Positions 1 to 9,155 of a DNA stretch of 64,000 bases are shown here, piece by piece. The notes under the pieces are model-generated. The model had not been told where the DNA came from. It did no database searches and was given only the letters and a program-made list of their open reading frames with translations. Source of the stretch: Bacteroides sp. (lineage in GTDB: Bacteria > Bacteroidota > Bacteroidia > Bacteroidales > Bacteroidaceae). Numbering within the stretch: the first letter of the stretch is position 1; the number at the start of each line of letters is the position of its first letter. The position numbers were made by a program, and so were the translations under genes. Where the stretch lies: assembly GCA_017472925.1 (NCBI GenBank), contig JAFUNS010000034.1, positions 1-64,000 of the forward strand, read 5' to 3'.

Positions 1-536
1 ACTTCGTTAAGGGGAGCCTCAACTGCTTCCTGACGGTAGCCACGACGGTGGAGTGATTCTCCCGAACTGTCGAGTGAAAGGGTACACTTGTCTTCGGCTA
101 CGTGGATGTTGAGCAGTACATCCGGATTGTTGATGCGTACAGAAGGACGTTCACCGGTCTTGTCACGGAAATAGTCGGCAATAGCGTCTTTTACTTTATA
201 TGCCACAAACTTGGAGTGGCGGAATTCGTTGGAGAACACTACGGCATCAATGGCAAAGCTTTTGTTTACATCCAAATAGTTTTCCCATTCAATGGCTTTT
301 ACATTGTCATACACTTCATCGGCGGTTTGTGCCTTGAAATGCTTGATGGGTTTCAATATGCGGATGGCGGTACGCAGACAGAAGTTTGCTTTATACAGCA
401 TTTCCTTGTCTCCGGTGAAAGCCACCATACGGTTTCCTATCTCTATATTACTGGCACCCAGTTCCGTCAGTTCTTTCGCCAACACTTCTTCCAACCCTTG
501 GAAGGTTTTGGCCACCAACTCGAATTCCTGCTTCAT
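1..536 (-). CDS. THUMP-domain class I SAM-dependent RNA methyltransferase, N-terminal part (partial)
   Basis: The reading frame starts at ATG 536 and runs off the left edge, giving about 178 residues. The protein begins MKQEFELVAKTFQGLEEVLA, then NRMVAFTGDKEMLYKANFCL and TGERPSVRINNPDVLLNIHV, which is the ferredoxin-like and THUMP RNA-binding part of the RlmL/YcbY N-terminal type. Family members methylate 23S rRNA guanosine (RlmL-type m2G). The catalytic Rossmann domain would lie outside the window, so the exact target cannot be read. A -7 box TACATTTG on the minus strand at 572-579 supports this start. It is transcribed away from the rest of the window. Confidence 0.85.
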   Translation of the reverse strand, partial: MKQEFELVAKTFQGLEEVLAKELTELGASNIEIGNRMVAFTGDKEMLYKANFCLRTAIRILKPIKHFKAQTADEVYDNVKAIEWENYLDVNKSFAIDAVVFSNEFRHSKFVAYKVKDAIADYFRDKTGERPSVRINNPDVLLNIHVAEDKCTLSLDSSGESLHRRGYRQEAVEAPLNE

Positions 537-571
537 TGTAGTTGATAATTACGTAATTTTCAATTAATGTG

Positions 572-579
572 CAAATGTA
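572..579 (-). promoter_or_regulatory. -7 promoter box of the THUMP methyltransferase gene
   Basis: On the minus strand this reads TACATTTG, a full match to the Bacteroidota -7 consensus TAnnTTTG, 35 nt before the ATG at 536. No clear -33 TTTG was sought or required. Confidence 0.55.
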
Positions 580-618
580 GTGAAATTCTTGGGATTGTCG
601 GTGTTGTGGGTGTAAATA

Positions 619-1518
619 TTATCGCTTATGCTGTACAATTCTTGCTCCTGCAGGAACATCCTCTGTCACCCAGAGGTTAGCACCTATGGTAACTCCCTTG
701 CCAATGGTTACCCGTCCTAAGATGGTAGCATTGGAGTAGACTATCACATCGTCTTCCAAAATAGGGTGACGGGGAATCCCCTTTATGGGGTTTCCGTTAT
801 CGTCCAATGGAAAACTTTTGGCACCGAGGGTTACACCTTGGTAAAGCTTTACGTTATTGCCGATGATGCAGGTCGCCCCAATCACCACCCCTGTGCCGTG
901 GTCGATGGTGAAGTGATGGCCTATCTGTGCGCCCGGATGGATGTCGATGCCCGTTTCAGAGTGTGCCATTTCCGTAATGATACGGGGGATGAGAGGCACA
1001 CCGAGCACTAAGAGTTCATGAGCAATTCGATAGTTGCTGATGGCACGGATGGCGGGATAGCAACTGATAATCTCCCCAAAGCAGGTTGCCGCCGGGTCTC
1101 CATAATAGGCAGCTTCTACATCGGTTGCCAAGATACGTCGCATTTCGGGCAATTTACTAATGAAACGTGCCGCCAAGAATGCCGCTGTTTCCCTTGAAGG
1201 TTCTTCATTGCTTATTTTCAGTCCGTTGTTCGATTGCCCGAAACACAATCCTGCTTGAATCTGTTCGGTCAGCAGATTATACAGATTTTCCACATTTACT
1301 CCAATGTGATAGGGAATGGTATGCTTGTTTACCGTTGACTTCCCAAAGTATCCGGGGAAAAGAATGGCTCTTGACAAGTCTACAATCTGTTGCAAAGAGA
1401 CGGAAGAGGGTAGGGGGTCTCCTTCTTTATGTTGGTGGAACAATCCTTTGTACGACTGGCTGTCCGATAGTTCGTCTACCGCTTGCGTCAGGATACGGGA
1501 GTAATCAAATGAATTCAT
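619..1518 (-). CDS. cysE: Serine O-acetyltransferase
   Basis: Protein of 299 residues that transfers acetyl from acetyl-CoA to L-serine, giving O-acetylserine, the cysteine precursor; cytoplasmic. The N-terminal half is helical, as in the CysE/EpsC group. From about residue 190 a left-handed beta-helix of hexapeptide repeats is visible (HPGAQIGHHFTIDHGTGVVI, then IGNNVKLYQGVTLGAKSF), carrying the catalytic His/Asp pair region and the acetyl-CoA-binding coils. The length fits the longer Bacteroidales type rather than the enteric form. A minus-strand -7 box lies 18 nt before the start. The gene is monocistronic between the RNA methyltransferase and the small basic ORF. It could be confused with other hexapeptide acetyltransferases, but the DHGTGVVIG motif is characteristic of serine acetyltransferase. 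Confidence 0.93.
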   Translation of the reverse strand: MNSFDYSRILTQAVDELSDSQSYKGLFHQHKEGDPLPSSVSLQQIVDLSRAILFPGYFGKSTVNKHTIPYHIGVNVENLYNLLTEQIQAGLCFGQSNNGLKISNEEPSRETAAFLAARFISKLPEMRRILATDVEAAYYGDPAATCFGEIISCYPAIRAISNYRIAHELLVLGVPLIPRIITEMAHSETGIDIHPGAQIGHHFTIDHGTGVVIGATCIIGNNVKLYQGVTLGAKSFPLDDNGNPIKGIPRHPILEDDVIVYSNATILGRVTIGKGVTIGANLWVTEDVPAGARIVQHKR

Positions 1519-1536
1519 AATCTGCTAAATTTCGAG

Positions 1537-1544
1537 CAAAAGTA
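1537..1544 (-). promoter_or_regulatory. -7 promoter box of cysE
   Basis: Minus-strand TACTTTTG, matching TAnnTTTG, 18 nt upstream of the ATG at 1518. It supports the chosen start. Confidence 0.55.
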
Positions 1545-1597
1545 GATAAAATACGTAGCATAAGCAACAAAAAGTATGATTATTGAAGATAATCGCT

Positions 1598-1605
1598 TAT
1601 TTTTG
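1598..1605 (+). promoter_or_regulatory. -7 promoter box of the small basic ORF
   Basis: Plus-strand TATTTTTG matches TAnnTTTG and sits 16 nt before the ATG at 1622. This is the main reason to believe the tiny ORF is expressed. Confidence 0.45.
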
Positions 1606-1621
1606 CAGTAAATTAACAACT

Positions 1622-1750
1622 ATGGTGAATACAAAGAATCCCTTTGCACATAAAGCGAAGCAGCAAGGCAAAAAGAAACCCACCGGCAAACGGGTGGGTA
1701 AGTCCAAACCGGAAAAGGCAAATAACCAATTGAACCGGCGGGTGAAGTAA
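1622..1750 (+). CDS. Small basic hypothetical protein, 42 residues
   Basis: ATG at 1622 to TAA at 1748-1750. The translation starts MVNTKNPFAHKAKQQGKKKP and continues with TGKRVGKSKPEK to end LNRRVK; about one third of residues are Lys or Arg and there is no Cys. It has no signal peptide or membrane segment and looks like a disordered nucleic-acid-binding or ribosome-associated peptide, but no family is recognised. A -7 box precedes it at a normal distance. It converges on rnr with a 7-nt gap, and the rnr terminator hairpin lies inside it on the other strand, so a chance ORF cannot be excluded. Confidence 0.5.
   Translation: MVNTKNPFAHKAKQQGKKKPTGKRVGKSKPEKANNQLNRRVK
1671..1699 (-). terminator. 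Intrinsic terminator of rnr
   Basis: On the minus strand the stem ACCCACCCG/CGGTGGGT (one bulged base) with a 5-nt loop is followed by TTTCTTTTT. It lies about 60 nt past the rnr stop codon and overlaps the small basic ORF on the opposite strand. Confidence 0.5.
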
Positions 1751-1757
1751 TTTAGCT

Positions 1758-3902
1758 TTACTTCGCCAACTCAAAATCCAACTGCTTCCGCTCCAAGTTG
1801 GCACGAGCTACCTTGATGCGGATAGGGTCGCCCAAGCTGTAAGTCTTACGATAGCGGCGACCGGTGAGGCAATAGGCTTTTTCGTCGAAATCGTAATAGT
1901 CATCGTCGAGGTCACGCATCGGAATCATGCCTTCGCACTTGTTCTCGTTGATTTCCACATATACGCCCCATTCGGTGACACCCGAAATGGTACCGTCGAA
2001 TTCTTGTCCCAGGCGGTCTTTCATAAATTCCACTTGCTTGTACTTGATGCTGGCCCGTTCGGCATTCGCAGCTATCTGTTCCATTTCCGAACTATGGTCG
2101 CACATGTCCTCGTACTTGGCCTCTTGTACGCTTCGTCCACCGGCCAAGTAACGGCTGAGCAAACGGTGTACCATCATATCGGGGAAACGACGGATGGGAG
2201 AGGTGAAGTGGGTATAGTAATCGAATGCCAAGCCGTAATGTCCGATGTTATGGGTAGAATAGCGGGCTTTCTGCATGGCTTTCAATGACACCATTTCAAT
2301 GAGGTTCTGTTCTTTCTTGTTCTTGACTTGGGCCAACAGCTTATTGATGGATTTGGAAACTTCCGTCTTGCTGCCCGAAGTGCGGATCTTATAGCCGAAG
2401 CGGTTGACAAACCAATTGAGGTTTTCCAACTTGTCGGGCTCGGGAAGGTCGTGTATACGATAGGGGAACACCTTGGCCTTCTTGTTCTTGGGCACTTTGC
2501 CGATACATTCGGCTACGGTGCGGTTGGCCAGCAGCATGAACTCTTCAATCAGCTTGTTGGCCTCCTTCGATTCCTTGAAATAGACACTGAGTGGTTTGCC
2601 CTTTTCGTCTATTTCGAAGCGTACTTCCACACGGTCAAAGTCGATGGCTCCGGAAGCCATGCGGTTCTTGCGCAGGATTTGTGCCAACTTGTTGAGTTGC
2701 AGGATTTCTTCCTTATAGTCTCCCTCGCCGGTTTCAATCACGGCCTGTGCTTCTTCGTATGTAAAGCGGCGGTCGCTCTTGATAACGGTCTTTACGATGC
2801 GCGAGTGTTTCACTTCGGCCTTGTCGTTCATTTCGAAGACAGCCGAGTAGGCCAACTTCTCTTCGTTTGGACGGAGTGAGCAGAGCAGGTTGCACAAGCG
2901 TTCGGGGAGCATGGGGATGGTACGGTCTACCAGATAGACCGAAGTGGCACGCTTCTCGGCTTCCTTGTCGATAACGCTTCCTTCCTTCACATAATGGGTA
3001 ACATCGGCAATGTGTACACCCACTTCCCACAAGCCCGGCTTGAGCGGACGGATGGAAAGGGCATCGTCAAAGTCCTTGGCATCCTTGGGGTCGATGGTAA
3101 AGGTGGTTACATCCCGGAAGTCCTCGCGCTCGTTGTAATCTTCGGGCAGAATGATGTCCGGAATCTTGTCGGCAGCCGCTTCCACATTCTTGGGATATAT
3201 ATAAGGTAATCCATATTCGGCCAGGATGGCGTGCATTTCAGTGTCATTGTCGCCTGTTTGTCCAAGGATATCCACCACTACACCAATGGGGTTTTTGGCA
3301 TCTTGTGGCCATTCCACTACTCGCACAACGGCCTTGTCTCCGTTCTTGCCGCCCTTCAGCTTGTCTTTCGGGATGAAGATGTCATTGGCCAGTGTCCGGT
3401 TTTCGGTCAACAGGAATGCATAATACTTGTCTACTTTCAGAATGCCTACAAAGGTATCGTTGGCCCGTTCGATGATTTCAATCACCTCGCCTTCGGGATT
3501 GCGGCGCTTGCGCTTGGCGCAAAGCACAATCTTTACCTTGTCGTTGTTCATGGCATGCATGGAGTTCCGTTCGGCAATGAGGATGGGTTCGCCACCATCA
3601 TCGGGAATGAAGGAATTCTTTCCGTTGCTTTTCCGACAGAAAGTACCGGTCATGGTGAGTCCATGGTCATTGAGCATATATCGTCCTTGCTCGGGTGTTT
3701 GCAGGAATGCATCTTCAATCATTTCGTGGAGGATGTCCATACAAAGCATCTTGAGCGGATGGGTTGTGAGGTTCAGTGAATGGAAAATTTGTTTGGTTCC
3801 GAACGAGTCATTCGGCCGCATTTGGAAGAAGGTAATCAGCTTTTCGGCCAGCTGACTTTTCTTCATGTGCTTGCCTGCTTTTTTTTCTTTCTTTTTAGAC
3901 AT
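1758..3902 (-). CDS. rnr: Ribonuclease R (RNB-family 3'-5' exoribonuclease)
   Basis: Protein of 714 residues that degrades structured RNA processively from the 3' end, acting in mRNA and rRNA turnover. The order is a Lys-rich N terminus (KKKEKKAGKHMKK), a winged-helix-like segment, cold-shock/OB domains, the RNB catalytic domain with the Mg-binding motif DPKDAKDFDDALS near residues 270-283, and a C-terminal S1 domain near 625-705 (GTISGVTEWGVYVEI). It ends soon after the S1 domain, so the long basic tail of E. coli RNase R is absent. That is common in this phylum. The gene is monocistronic; a hairpin terminator follows on the minus strand. Confidence 0.95.
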   Translation of the reverse strand: MSKKKEKKAGKHMKKSQLAEKLITFFQMRPNDSFGTKQIFHSLNLTTHPLKMLCMDILHEMIEDAFLQTPEQGRYMLNDHGLTMTGTFCRKSNGKNSFIPDDGGEPILIAERNSMHAMNNDKVKIVLCAKRKRRNPEGEVIEIIERANDTFVGILKVDKYYAFLLTENRTLANDIFIPKDKLKGGKNGDKAVVRVVEWPQDAKNPIGVVVDILGQTGDNDTEMHAILAEYGLPYIYPKNVEAAADKIPDIILPEDYNEREDFRDVTTFTIDPKDAKDFDDALSIRPLKPGLWEVGVHIADVTHYVKEGSVIDKEAEKRATSVYLVDRTIPMLPERLCNLLCSLRPNEEKLAYSAVFEMNDKAEVKHSRIVKTVIKSDRRFTYEEAQAVIETGEGDYKEEILQLNKLAQILRKNRMASGAIDFDRVEVRFEIDEKGKPLSVYFKESKEANKLIEEFMLLANRTVAECIGKVPKNKKAKVFPYRIHDLPEPDKLENLNWFVNRFGYKIRTSGSKTEVSKSINKLLAQVKNKKEQNLIEMVSLKAMQKARYSTHNIGHYGLAFDYYTHFTSPIRRFPDMMVHRLLSRYLAGGRSVQEAKYEDMCDHSSEMEQIAANAERASIKYKQVEFMKDRLGQEFDGTISGVTEWGVYVEINENKCEGMIPMRDLDDDYYDFDEKAYCLTGRRYRKTYSLGDPIRIKVARANLERKQLDFELAK

Positions 3903-4036
3903 AGCGATATCTGTTTAGTATAACTCTTACAAAGTAAACGAATTTTCAGTAAAATAAGTTGTATGGAAGTGTAAAAAAGTTTAATCCGGCCAATTATTTC
4001 AGATATATCGGACAATTTTTCCCCATCCTGTTACAA

Positions 4037-4104
4037 TTAACCCAAATAATTCACCTCTTTCACCAATTTTTCTACTTGCGTCTGTCATGCTTTCGCTAAT
4101 TTTG
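4037..4104 (+). promoter_or_regulatory. PUL 1 operator and promoter, transcription unit 1
   Basis: Two 19-bp boxes at 4037-4055 and 4058-4076 (period 21 bp) precede a -7 box TAATTTTG at 4097-4104 with 20 nt between. Each box matches the reference box at 6383-6401 (TTCCGCTAATTATTACACC) at 12 of 19 positions. The start codon at 4136 is 31 nt past the -7 box. The weak box match is rescued by the spacing, which is the same as at three other promoters in this locus. It is probably bound by the AraC domain of the HTCS at 19960-24261 (inference). Confidence 0.6.
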
Positions 4105-4135
4105 TAACAGACAATTAGTAAACAATCTGTATGAT

Positions 4136-5023
4136 ATGAAAAAAGTGACATTTCTTTTTCTTTTATTTGCATGGTTCATGTGTAGTAGCTGTACCAACCA
4201 GTCAAACATGGGCTATGTACCTGTGAGTGGAGAAGGAAAGATTTATTATGAAGAGAAGGGGGAGGGTGAACCGTTGATATTGCTTCACGGACACTCGCTC
4301 GACACCCGTATGTGGGATTTGCAATTCGATGAGTTTGCCCGGCATTATCGTACCATCCGGATGGACTTTCGCGGTTATGGCCGTTCCTCGAAGCAAACGG
4401 AGACCTTCCAGTTCACCCATTTGGATGACTTGTTGGCGGTAATGGACTATCTCAAGATAGAGAAAGCGCATATTGTAGGACTCTCCATGGGCTCGTTTGT
4501 AGCGGGCGATATGGTGGCCATGGCACCCGAACGAATGCTTTCGTGCGTGATGGCCAGTGGGGGCATCCGTTCGGTACAAGGTCCTTCCGAACCGATGGGA
4601 GCCGAAGAAAGTGCCCGGCGCGACAAGGAAATAGCCGAACTGAAAGCCAAAGGTATTGATGTATATAAACGCGAATGGCTGGAAACGTTGATATCCGATG
4701 GTGGTTCCCGTCGGGAAGAGATGCGGAAACCCTTGTGGCAGATGATAGACGATTGGGATGCCTGGCAACCCCTCCACAAGGAAGTGCGTATGTTCTGGGC
4801 TCGCGAGGCATGGAAACGGTTGGAAGAAACTTGTCCGTCTGTCCCTACCTTGATGCTACGCGGAGACTCCAAGGGCGAAGGGAAGCCCTATTCGCCCAAG
4901 GAACTGAAATACTTGCCGAATGGAACGGCCTTATTACTTCCCGATTGCGGACACATGATGAACATGGAACAACCCGAAACCTTCAACCGGACGGTATTGC
5001 AATTTTTAGATGGAATAAAATAA
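4136..5023 (+). CDS. Alpha/beta-fold hydrolase, predicted lipoprotein
   Basis: Protein of 295 residues. The N terminus is a lipoprotein signal (hydrophobic stretch, then MCSSC before TNQS). The hydrolase fold shows the oxyanion motif LLHGHSLDTRMW, the nucleophile elbow GLSMGS near residue 116, and a late catalytic His in CGHMMNMEQP near residue 271. Substrate cannot be read from sequence. It is the first gene of a PUL 1 transcription unit, 12 bp before the acetyl-xylan-esterase-like gene. An ester-removing role on pectin side groups is plausible but inferred; peroxidase or lactonase activity is also known in this fold. Confidence 0.8.
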   Translation: MKKVTFLFLLFAWFMCSSCTNQSNMGYVPVSGEGKIYYEEKGEGEPLILLHGHSLDTRMWDLQFDEFARHYRTIRMDFRGYGRSSKQTETFQFTHLDDLLAVMDYLKIEKAHIVGLSMGSFVAGDMVAMAPERMLSCVMASGGIRSVQGPSEPMGAEESARRDKEIAELKAKGIDVYKREWLETLISDGGSRREEMRKPLWQMIDDWDAWQPLHKEVRMFWAREAWKRLEETCPSVPTLMLRGDSKGEGKPYSPKELKYLPNGTALLLPDCGHMMNMEQPETFNRTVLQFLDGIK

Positions 5024-5035
5024 AAGTATACAAAT

Positions 5036-6343
5036 ATGAAAAGAATCAGTTTATTGTTGTGTTGGATAATGTTGCTTTGTATAGGTGCAAAGGCAGAGAA
5101 CTATCCGTATAGAAGTGATGTATTGTGGGTAACCGTGCCCAATCATGCCGACTGGTTATACAAAACCGGTGAAAAGGCTACCGTAGATATTCAGTTGTAT
5201 CAATATGGTATCCCGCAAGATGGAGTAACCATCAGTTATGAATTGGGTGATGACCTGATGCCGGCCGATGCCAAAGGCGAAGTGGTGTTGAAGAAAGGAA
5301 AGGCCACCATTGCTATGGGAACCATGAAGAAACCGGGATTCCGCGATTGCCGGATGACCGTGAAATTGGGTAATCAGACCTATAAACATCATGTAAAGGT
5401 AGGCTTCTCGGTCGACAAGATTCAGCCCTATACTAAGATGCCGGCCGATTTCCAGGATTTTTGGAAGAAGAACAAGGAAGAATTGGCTGCTTTCCCCCTT
5501 ACCTATACCAAAGAAATGGTGAAAGAATATTGCACGAACAAGATTGACTGCTACCTCATCAAATTGCCCGTAAACAAGCGCGGTCAAGCCGTATATGGCT
5601 ATCTTACGTATCCCAAGAATGCAAAGAAAGGCAGTTGTCCTGTGGTGCTTTGCCCTCCGGGAGCCGGTATCAAGACCATCAAGGAACCCATGAAGCGCAA
5701 GTATTATGCCGAACAGGGGTGCATCCGCTTAGAAATAGAAATCCACGGATTGAATCCTACCATGACTACCGAAGAGTTCAAGGATATCAGTACGGCCTTT
5801 GGTCACGAAAGCAATTACTTGAATATCAACCTGGACAATAAGGATAATTACTACATGAAGCGTGTGTACCTGGCTTGTGTTCGTAGCATCGATTTGCTGA
5901 CTTCCTTTCCCGAATGGGACGGTAAGAATGTCATTGTACAAGGAGGTAGCCAGGGTGGGGCCTTGGCATTGGTGACAGCCGGTCTCGACGAACGTGTAAC
6001 TCAATGTGTAGCCAATCATCCGGCATTAAGCGATATGGCAGGTTTCGAAGCCGGTCGTGCTGACGGTTATCCGCACTTCTCTCGTACACCGGGTATGTGT
6101 ACCCCCGAAAAGGTAAAGACCATGGCCTATTATGATGTAGTGAACTTTGCCCGCCTGGTGAAGGCCGAAACCTACATCACCTGGGGATACAACGACGATG
6201 TATGTGCACCCACTACCAGCTATGCAGCCTACAACGTGCTCACTTGCCCCAAGGAAGCCCTCATCACTCCCATCAACGAACACTGGACTTCGGAAGTGAC
6301 CGAGAAAGGACAATTGGAGTGGATTCTGAAGCATTTGAAGTAA
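5036..6343 (+). CDS. Secreted acetyl-xylan-esterase-like protein (CE7/AXE1 family)
   Basis: Protein of 435 residues with a cleavable signal peptide (about 1-20, ending GAKA). An N-terminal beta-rich domain (about 25-135) precedes the AXE1/cephalosporin-C deacetylase fold, with KMPADFQDFWKKNKEEL at its start. The catalytic Ser lies in GGSQGGALAL near residue 303, a late Asp in WGYNDDVCAP and the His in NEHWTSEVT. The family removes acetyl groups from plant oligosaccharides. It follows the alpha/beta hydrolase by 12 bp and shares its promoter. In a pectin locus the likely substrate is acetylated pectin or its side chains (inference). Confidence 0.87.
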   Translation: MKRISLLLCWIMLLCIGAKAENYPYRSDVLWVTVPNHADWLYKTGEKATVDIQLYQYGIPQDGVTISYELGDDLMPADAKGEVVLKKGKATIAMGTMKKPGFRDCRMTVKLGNQTYKHHVKVGFSVDKIQPYTKMPADFQDFWKKNKEELAAFPLTYTKEMVKEYCTNKIDCYLIKLPVNKRGQAVYGYLTYPKNAKKGSCPVVLCPPGAGIKTIKEPMKRKYYAEQGCIRLEIEIHGLNPTMTTEEFKDISTAFGHESNYLNINLDNKDNYYMKRVYLACVRSIDLLTSFPEWDGKNVIVQGGSQGGALALVTAGLDERVTQCVANHPALSDMAGFEAGRADGYPHFSRTPGMCTPEKVKTMAYYDVVNFARLVKAETYITWGYNDDVCAPTTSYAAYNVLTCPKEALITPINEHWTSEVTEKGQLEWILKHLK

Positions 6344-6361
6344 AAATAGATTTTAATATCA

Positions 6362-6429
6362 TTCCAACAATTAATCAACACTTTCCGCTAATTATTACAC
6401 CTGTAGGAGGGTGGATTATACTATTTTTG
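6362..6429 (+). promoter_or_regulatory. PUL 1 operator and promoter, transcription unit 2
   Basis: Boxes at 6362-6380 and 6383-6401 (period 21 bp) are followed after 20 nt by a full -7 box TATTTTTG at 6422-6429. The second box, TTCCGCTAATTATTACACC, is used as the reference; the first matches it at 12 of 19. ATG 6455 lies 25 nt past the -7 box. Confidence 0.7.
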
Positions 6430-6454
6430 TGGTATAAAACTAAAAAACGAGTAT

Positions 6455-8947
6455 ATGAAGAAGACAATTAAAATTCTATGGGGAGTATTGATCTTTTTGA
6501 TTATAACATTGATATTCCTATTTATTCCGATTGGAAAGGCTACGGCCCAAACGGCACCTTACAAAATATGGTACAACCAACCGGCCCAATATTGGGAAGA
6601 GGCTTTACCGATAGGTAACGGTCGCATTGCTGCTATGGTATTCGGTAATCCGGAAACAGAACAAATCCAGTTGAACGAAGAGACGGTATCTGCCGGTTCA
6701 CCTTATCAGAACTATAATCCGGAAGGTAAGGCCGCACTTGCCGAAATCCGTCGGTTGATATTCGAAGGGAAATACGAGGAAGCCCAATTGATGGGAGGCG
6801 AAAAGTTATTGTCTCAAGTGGGAAACGAAATGCCATACCAAACAGTGGGCAGTCTGCACATCCGCCACGAAGGACATAAAGAATACACCGATTTTTATAG
6901 AGATCTCGATATAGACCAGGCCATTTCTACCACTCGCTACAAAGTGAACGGAGTGGAATTGGTGCAAGAGGCTTTCGCTTCGTTTACCGACCAATTGATT
7001 ATAGTCAATATCCGCAGCTCCAAGCCTAAAGGCATCAATTGCGAATTGTATTTTACCACTCCCATGCCCGACCCTAAAGTCAGCATCCAATCCAAGAATA
7101 TGCTTCGGTTGGAAGGCATAACCAAAGGAAGCAAATTCTTCCCGGGAAAGGTACATTATTGTGCCGACTTGAAAGCTAAGAATCGCGGTGGACGGATTGT
7201 TGCTTCAGATACATTGCTTCAGGTAAAGGATGCTTCGGAATTGACACTCTATATTTCGATGGCCACCAATTTTGTAAACTATAAAGATATTTCGGGAAAT
7301 CCATACGAACGTAACGCAGCCTATATGAAGAATGCCGGAAAGAATTATCAGAAGGCAAAGACTGCTCATATCAATTATTATAAGGAGCAATACAACCGGG
7401 TGAAGTTTGACTTGGGGTGGACTGCACAAGCAGATAAACCGATGGATGTACGTATCAAAGAATCGTCGCAAGCATTCGACCCCCATTTGTTGGCGCTTTA
7501 TTTTCAGTTTGGACGTTACTTGCTCATATCTTCTTCCCAACCGGGATGTCAGCCTGCTAATCTGCAAGGCAAGTGGAATGCCAAAGTCAATCCGCCTTGG
7601 GGATGTAACTATACCACCAATATCAATGCGGAAATGAATTATTGGCCGGCCGAACTGACAAACTTATCGGAATTGCACCAACCTTTCATCAAGATGGTGC
7701 AGGAATTGAGTGAAAACGGTAAGGAGGCTGCCCGCGAAATGTATGGTTGCCGGGGATGGGTATTGCATCACAATACCGACTTGTGGCGTATGACCGGTGC
7801 GGTAGACCGTGCTTATTGTGGCATTTGGCCGACCTCCAATGCATGGCTGTGCCAACATTTGTGGGACAGATATTTGTATTCGGGTGATAAGGAATTCCTG
7901 AAGGAAGCTTATCCCATGATGAAGAGTGCATCCGAATTCTTTGTGGATTTCTTGGTTGAAGACCCCCGTACAGGTTATTTGGTGGTTACTCCATCCAATT
8001 CGCCGGAGAATGCTCCACGTTGGATAAAGAAGAAGAGCAATGTCTTTGCTGGTATCACTATGGATAATCAGTTGGTGTTCGATTTGTTCACCAATACCAC
8101 AGAAGCAGCAGAAATATTAGGCTTGGACACTCAGTTTACAGATACATTAAAAGCCATGCGCAAGCGTTTGCCACCCATGCAGGTGGGGCAATATGGCCAG
8201 TTGCAGGAATGGTTTGAAGATTGGGACCATCCCGAAGACCATCACCGTCACATTTCCCATCTGTGGGGATTGTATCCGGGGTATCAGATTTCGCCATATC
8301 GTTCACCCATATTGTTCGAAGCGGCACGCAATACCCTCATTCAACGGGGTGACCCTTCTACCGGTTGGTCTATGGGATGGAAAGTCTGCTTCTGGGCCCG
8401 TATGTTGGACGGTGACCATGCCTACAAACTGATAAAGAACCAATTGAATTATGTCAGTCCCGAAATACAAAAAGGACAAGGAGGGGGTACTTATCCCAAT
8501 TTGTTCGATGCTCATCCGCCTTTCCAGATTGATGGTAACTTTGGATGTACGGCAGGTATAGCCGAAATGCTTCTCCAAAGTCACGATGGAACTGTACATT
8601 TGTTGCCGGCCTTGCCATCCGAATGGAAAGAAGGCAGCATTAAGGGACTCCGTTCTCGCGGTGGATTTGTGATAGAAGAGTTGGCTTGGAAAGAAGGCAA
8701 GTTAGTGAAAGCCGTTATCCGTTCTACCATCGGTGGTAATTTGCGTCTGCGTTCTTATACCGAATTGTCGGCCGAAGGCTTGTTCAAAGCAGAAGGAGAA
8801 AACAGCAATCCTTTGTTTAAGCAACAGCAAATAGCCCGTCCTATGATTAGCGAAAAGGCTCCTTTGAAAGGTGTTGAACTGCAAAGCAGTCATTTGTATG
8901 ATTGCACGACAGAACCGGGACAGGTGTTGGTTATATTGGGTAAATAA
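6455..8947 (+). CDS. Glycoside hydrolase family 95 (alpha-L-fucosidase / alpha-L-galactosidase type)
   Basis: Protein of 830 residues with an N-terminal signal or anchor ([18 protein letters not shown]) ending near IGKATA. The GH95 N-terminal beta-domain starts [20 protein letters not shown], and the (alpha/alpha)6 barrel carries [20 protein letters not shown] near residues 377-396, a family hallmark, with [18 protein letters not shown] towards the C-terminal domain. GH95 enzymes are inverting and cleave alpha-1,2-L-fucose or the related L-galactose. Both sugars occur on pectin rhamnogalacturonan and xyloglucan side chains. The gene has its own promoter with the PUL 1 operator and a downstream terminator, so it is a single-gene unit. 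Confidence 0.9.
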   Translation: MKKTIKILWGVLIFLIITLIFLFIPIGKATAQTAPYKIWYNQPAQYWEEALPIGNGRIAAMVFGNPETEQIQLNEETVSAGSPYQNYNPEGKAALAEIRRLIFEGKYEEAQLMGGEKLLSQVGNEMPYQTVGSLHIRHEGHKEYTDFYRDLDIDQAISTTRYKVNGVELVQEAFASFTDQLIIVNIRSSKPKGINCELYFTTPMPDPKVSIQSKNMLRLEGITKGSKFFPGKVHYCADLKAKNRGGRIVASDTLLQVKDASELTLYISMATNFVNYKDISGNPYERNAAYMKNAGKNYQKAKTAHINYYKEQYNRVKFDLGWTAQADKPMDVRIKESSQAFDPHLLALYFQFGRYLLISSSQPGCQPANLQGKWNAKVNPPWGCNYTTNINAEMNYWPAELTNLSELHQPFIKMVQELSENGKEAAREMYGCRGWVLHHNTDLWRMTGAVDRAYCGIWPTSNAWLCQHLWDRYLYSGDKEFLKEAYPMMKSASEFFVDFLVEDPRTGYLVVTPSNSPENAPRWIKKKSNVFAGITMDNQLVFDLFTNTTEAAEILGLDTQFTDTLKAMRKRLPPMQVGQYGQLQEWFEDWDHPEDHHRHISHLWGLYPGYQISPYRSPILFEAARNTLIQRGDPSTGWSMGWKVCFWARMLDGDHAYKLIKNQLNYVSPEIQKGQGGGTYPNLFDAHPPFQIDGNFGCTAGIAEMLLQSHDGTVHLLPALPSEWKEGSIKGLRSRGGFVIEELAWKEGKLVKAVIRSTIGGNLRLRSYTELSAEGLFKAEGENSNPLFKQQQIARPMISEKAPLKGVELQSSHLYDCTTEPGQVLVILGK

Positions 8948-9021
8948 GTTGACATTAATTTAGTAGAAATCTCTTATACATGTTTTATAGTTAAATAGAG
9001 GTAATTAATCGTTTCCGTTAG

Positions 9022-9059
9022 AAATCCTCACTCGAAGTGATTCGGGTGGGGATTTTTTC
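9022..9059 (+). terminator. Intrinsic terminator after GH95
   Basis: Stem AATCCTCAC (9023-9031) pairs with GTGGGGATT (9046-9054) with one G-U pair, followed by a T-rich run. It lies about 75 nt past the stop at 8947 and separates GH95 from the pectinesterase unit. Confidence 0.75.
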
Positions 9060-9060
9060 T

Positions 9061-9128
9061 ATTTGAGAGAAAATACACCATTCCCGATAATTAATACACC
9101 AGTGGAAATGAAAAGAAAGGGAACTTTG
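9061..9128 (+). promoter_or_regulatory. PUL 1 operator and promoter, transcription unit 3
   Basis: Boxes at 9061-9079 and 9082-9100 (period 21 bp) end in the same ATACACC. The second matches the reference box at 16 of 19, the first at 10 of 19. Exactly 20 nt later is GAACTTTG (9121-9128), a -7 box weak in its first base, which would fit an activator-dependent promoter. The start at 9156 is 27 nt downstream. Confidence 0.68.
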
Positions 9129-9155
9129 TAACAGGAATTATAAATCTATTAATTA

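Noticed and set aside
3926..3945. -7 promoter box for rnr
   Set aside because: The closest sequence on the minus strand, TTACTTTG, fits TAnnTTTG only with a mismatch in an important base, so it was not annotated.
6202..6471. ORF of 89 codons bridging the CE7 and GH95 genes
   Set aside because: It is out of frame within the end of the CE7 gene and crosses the operator; no protein-like features.
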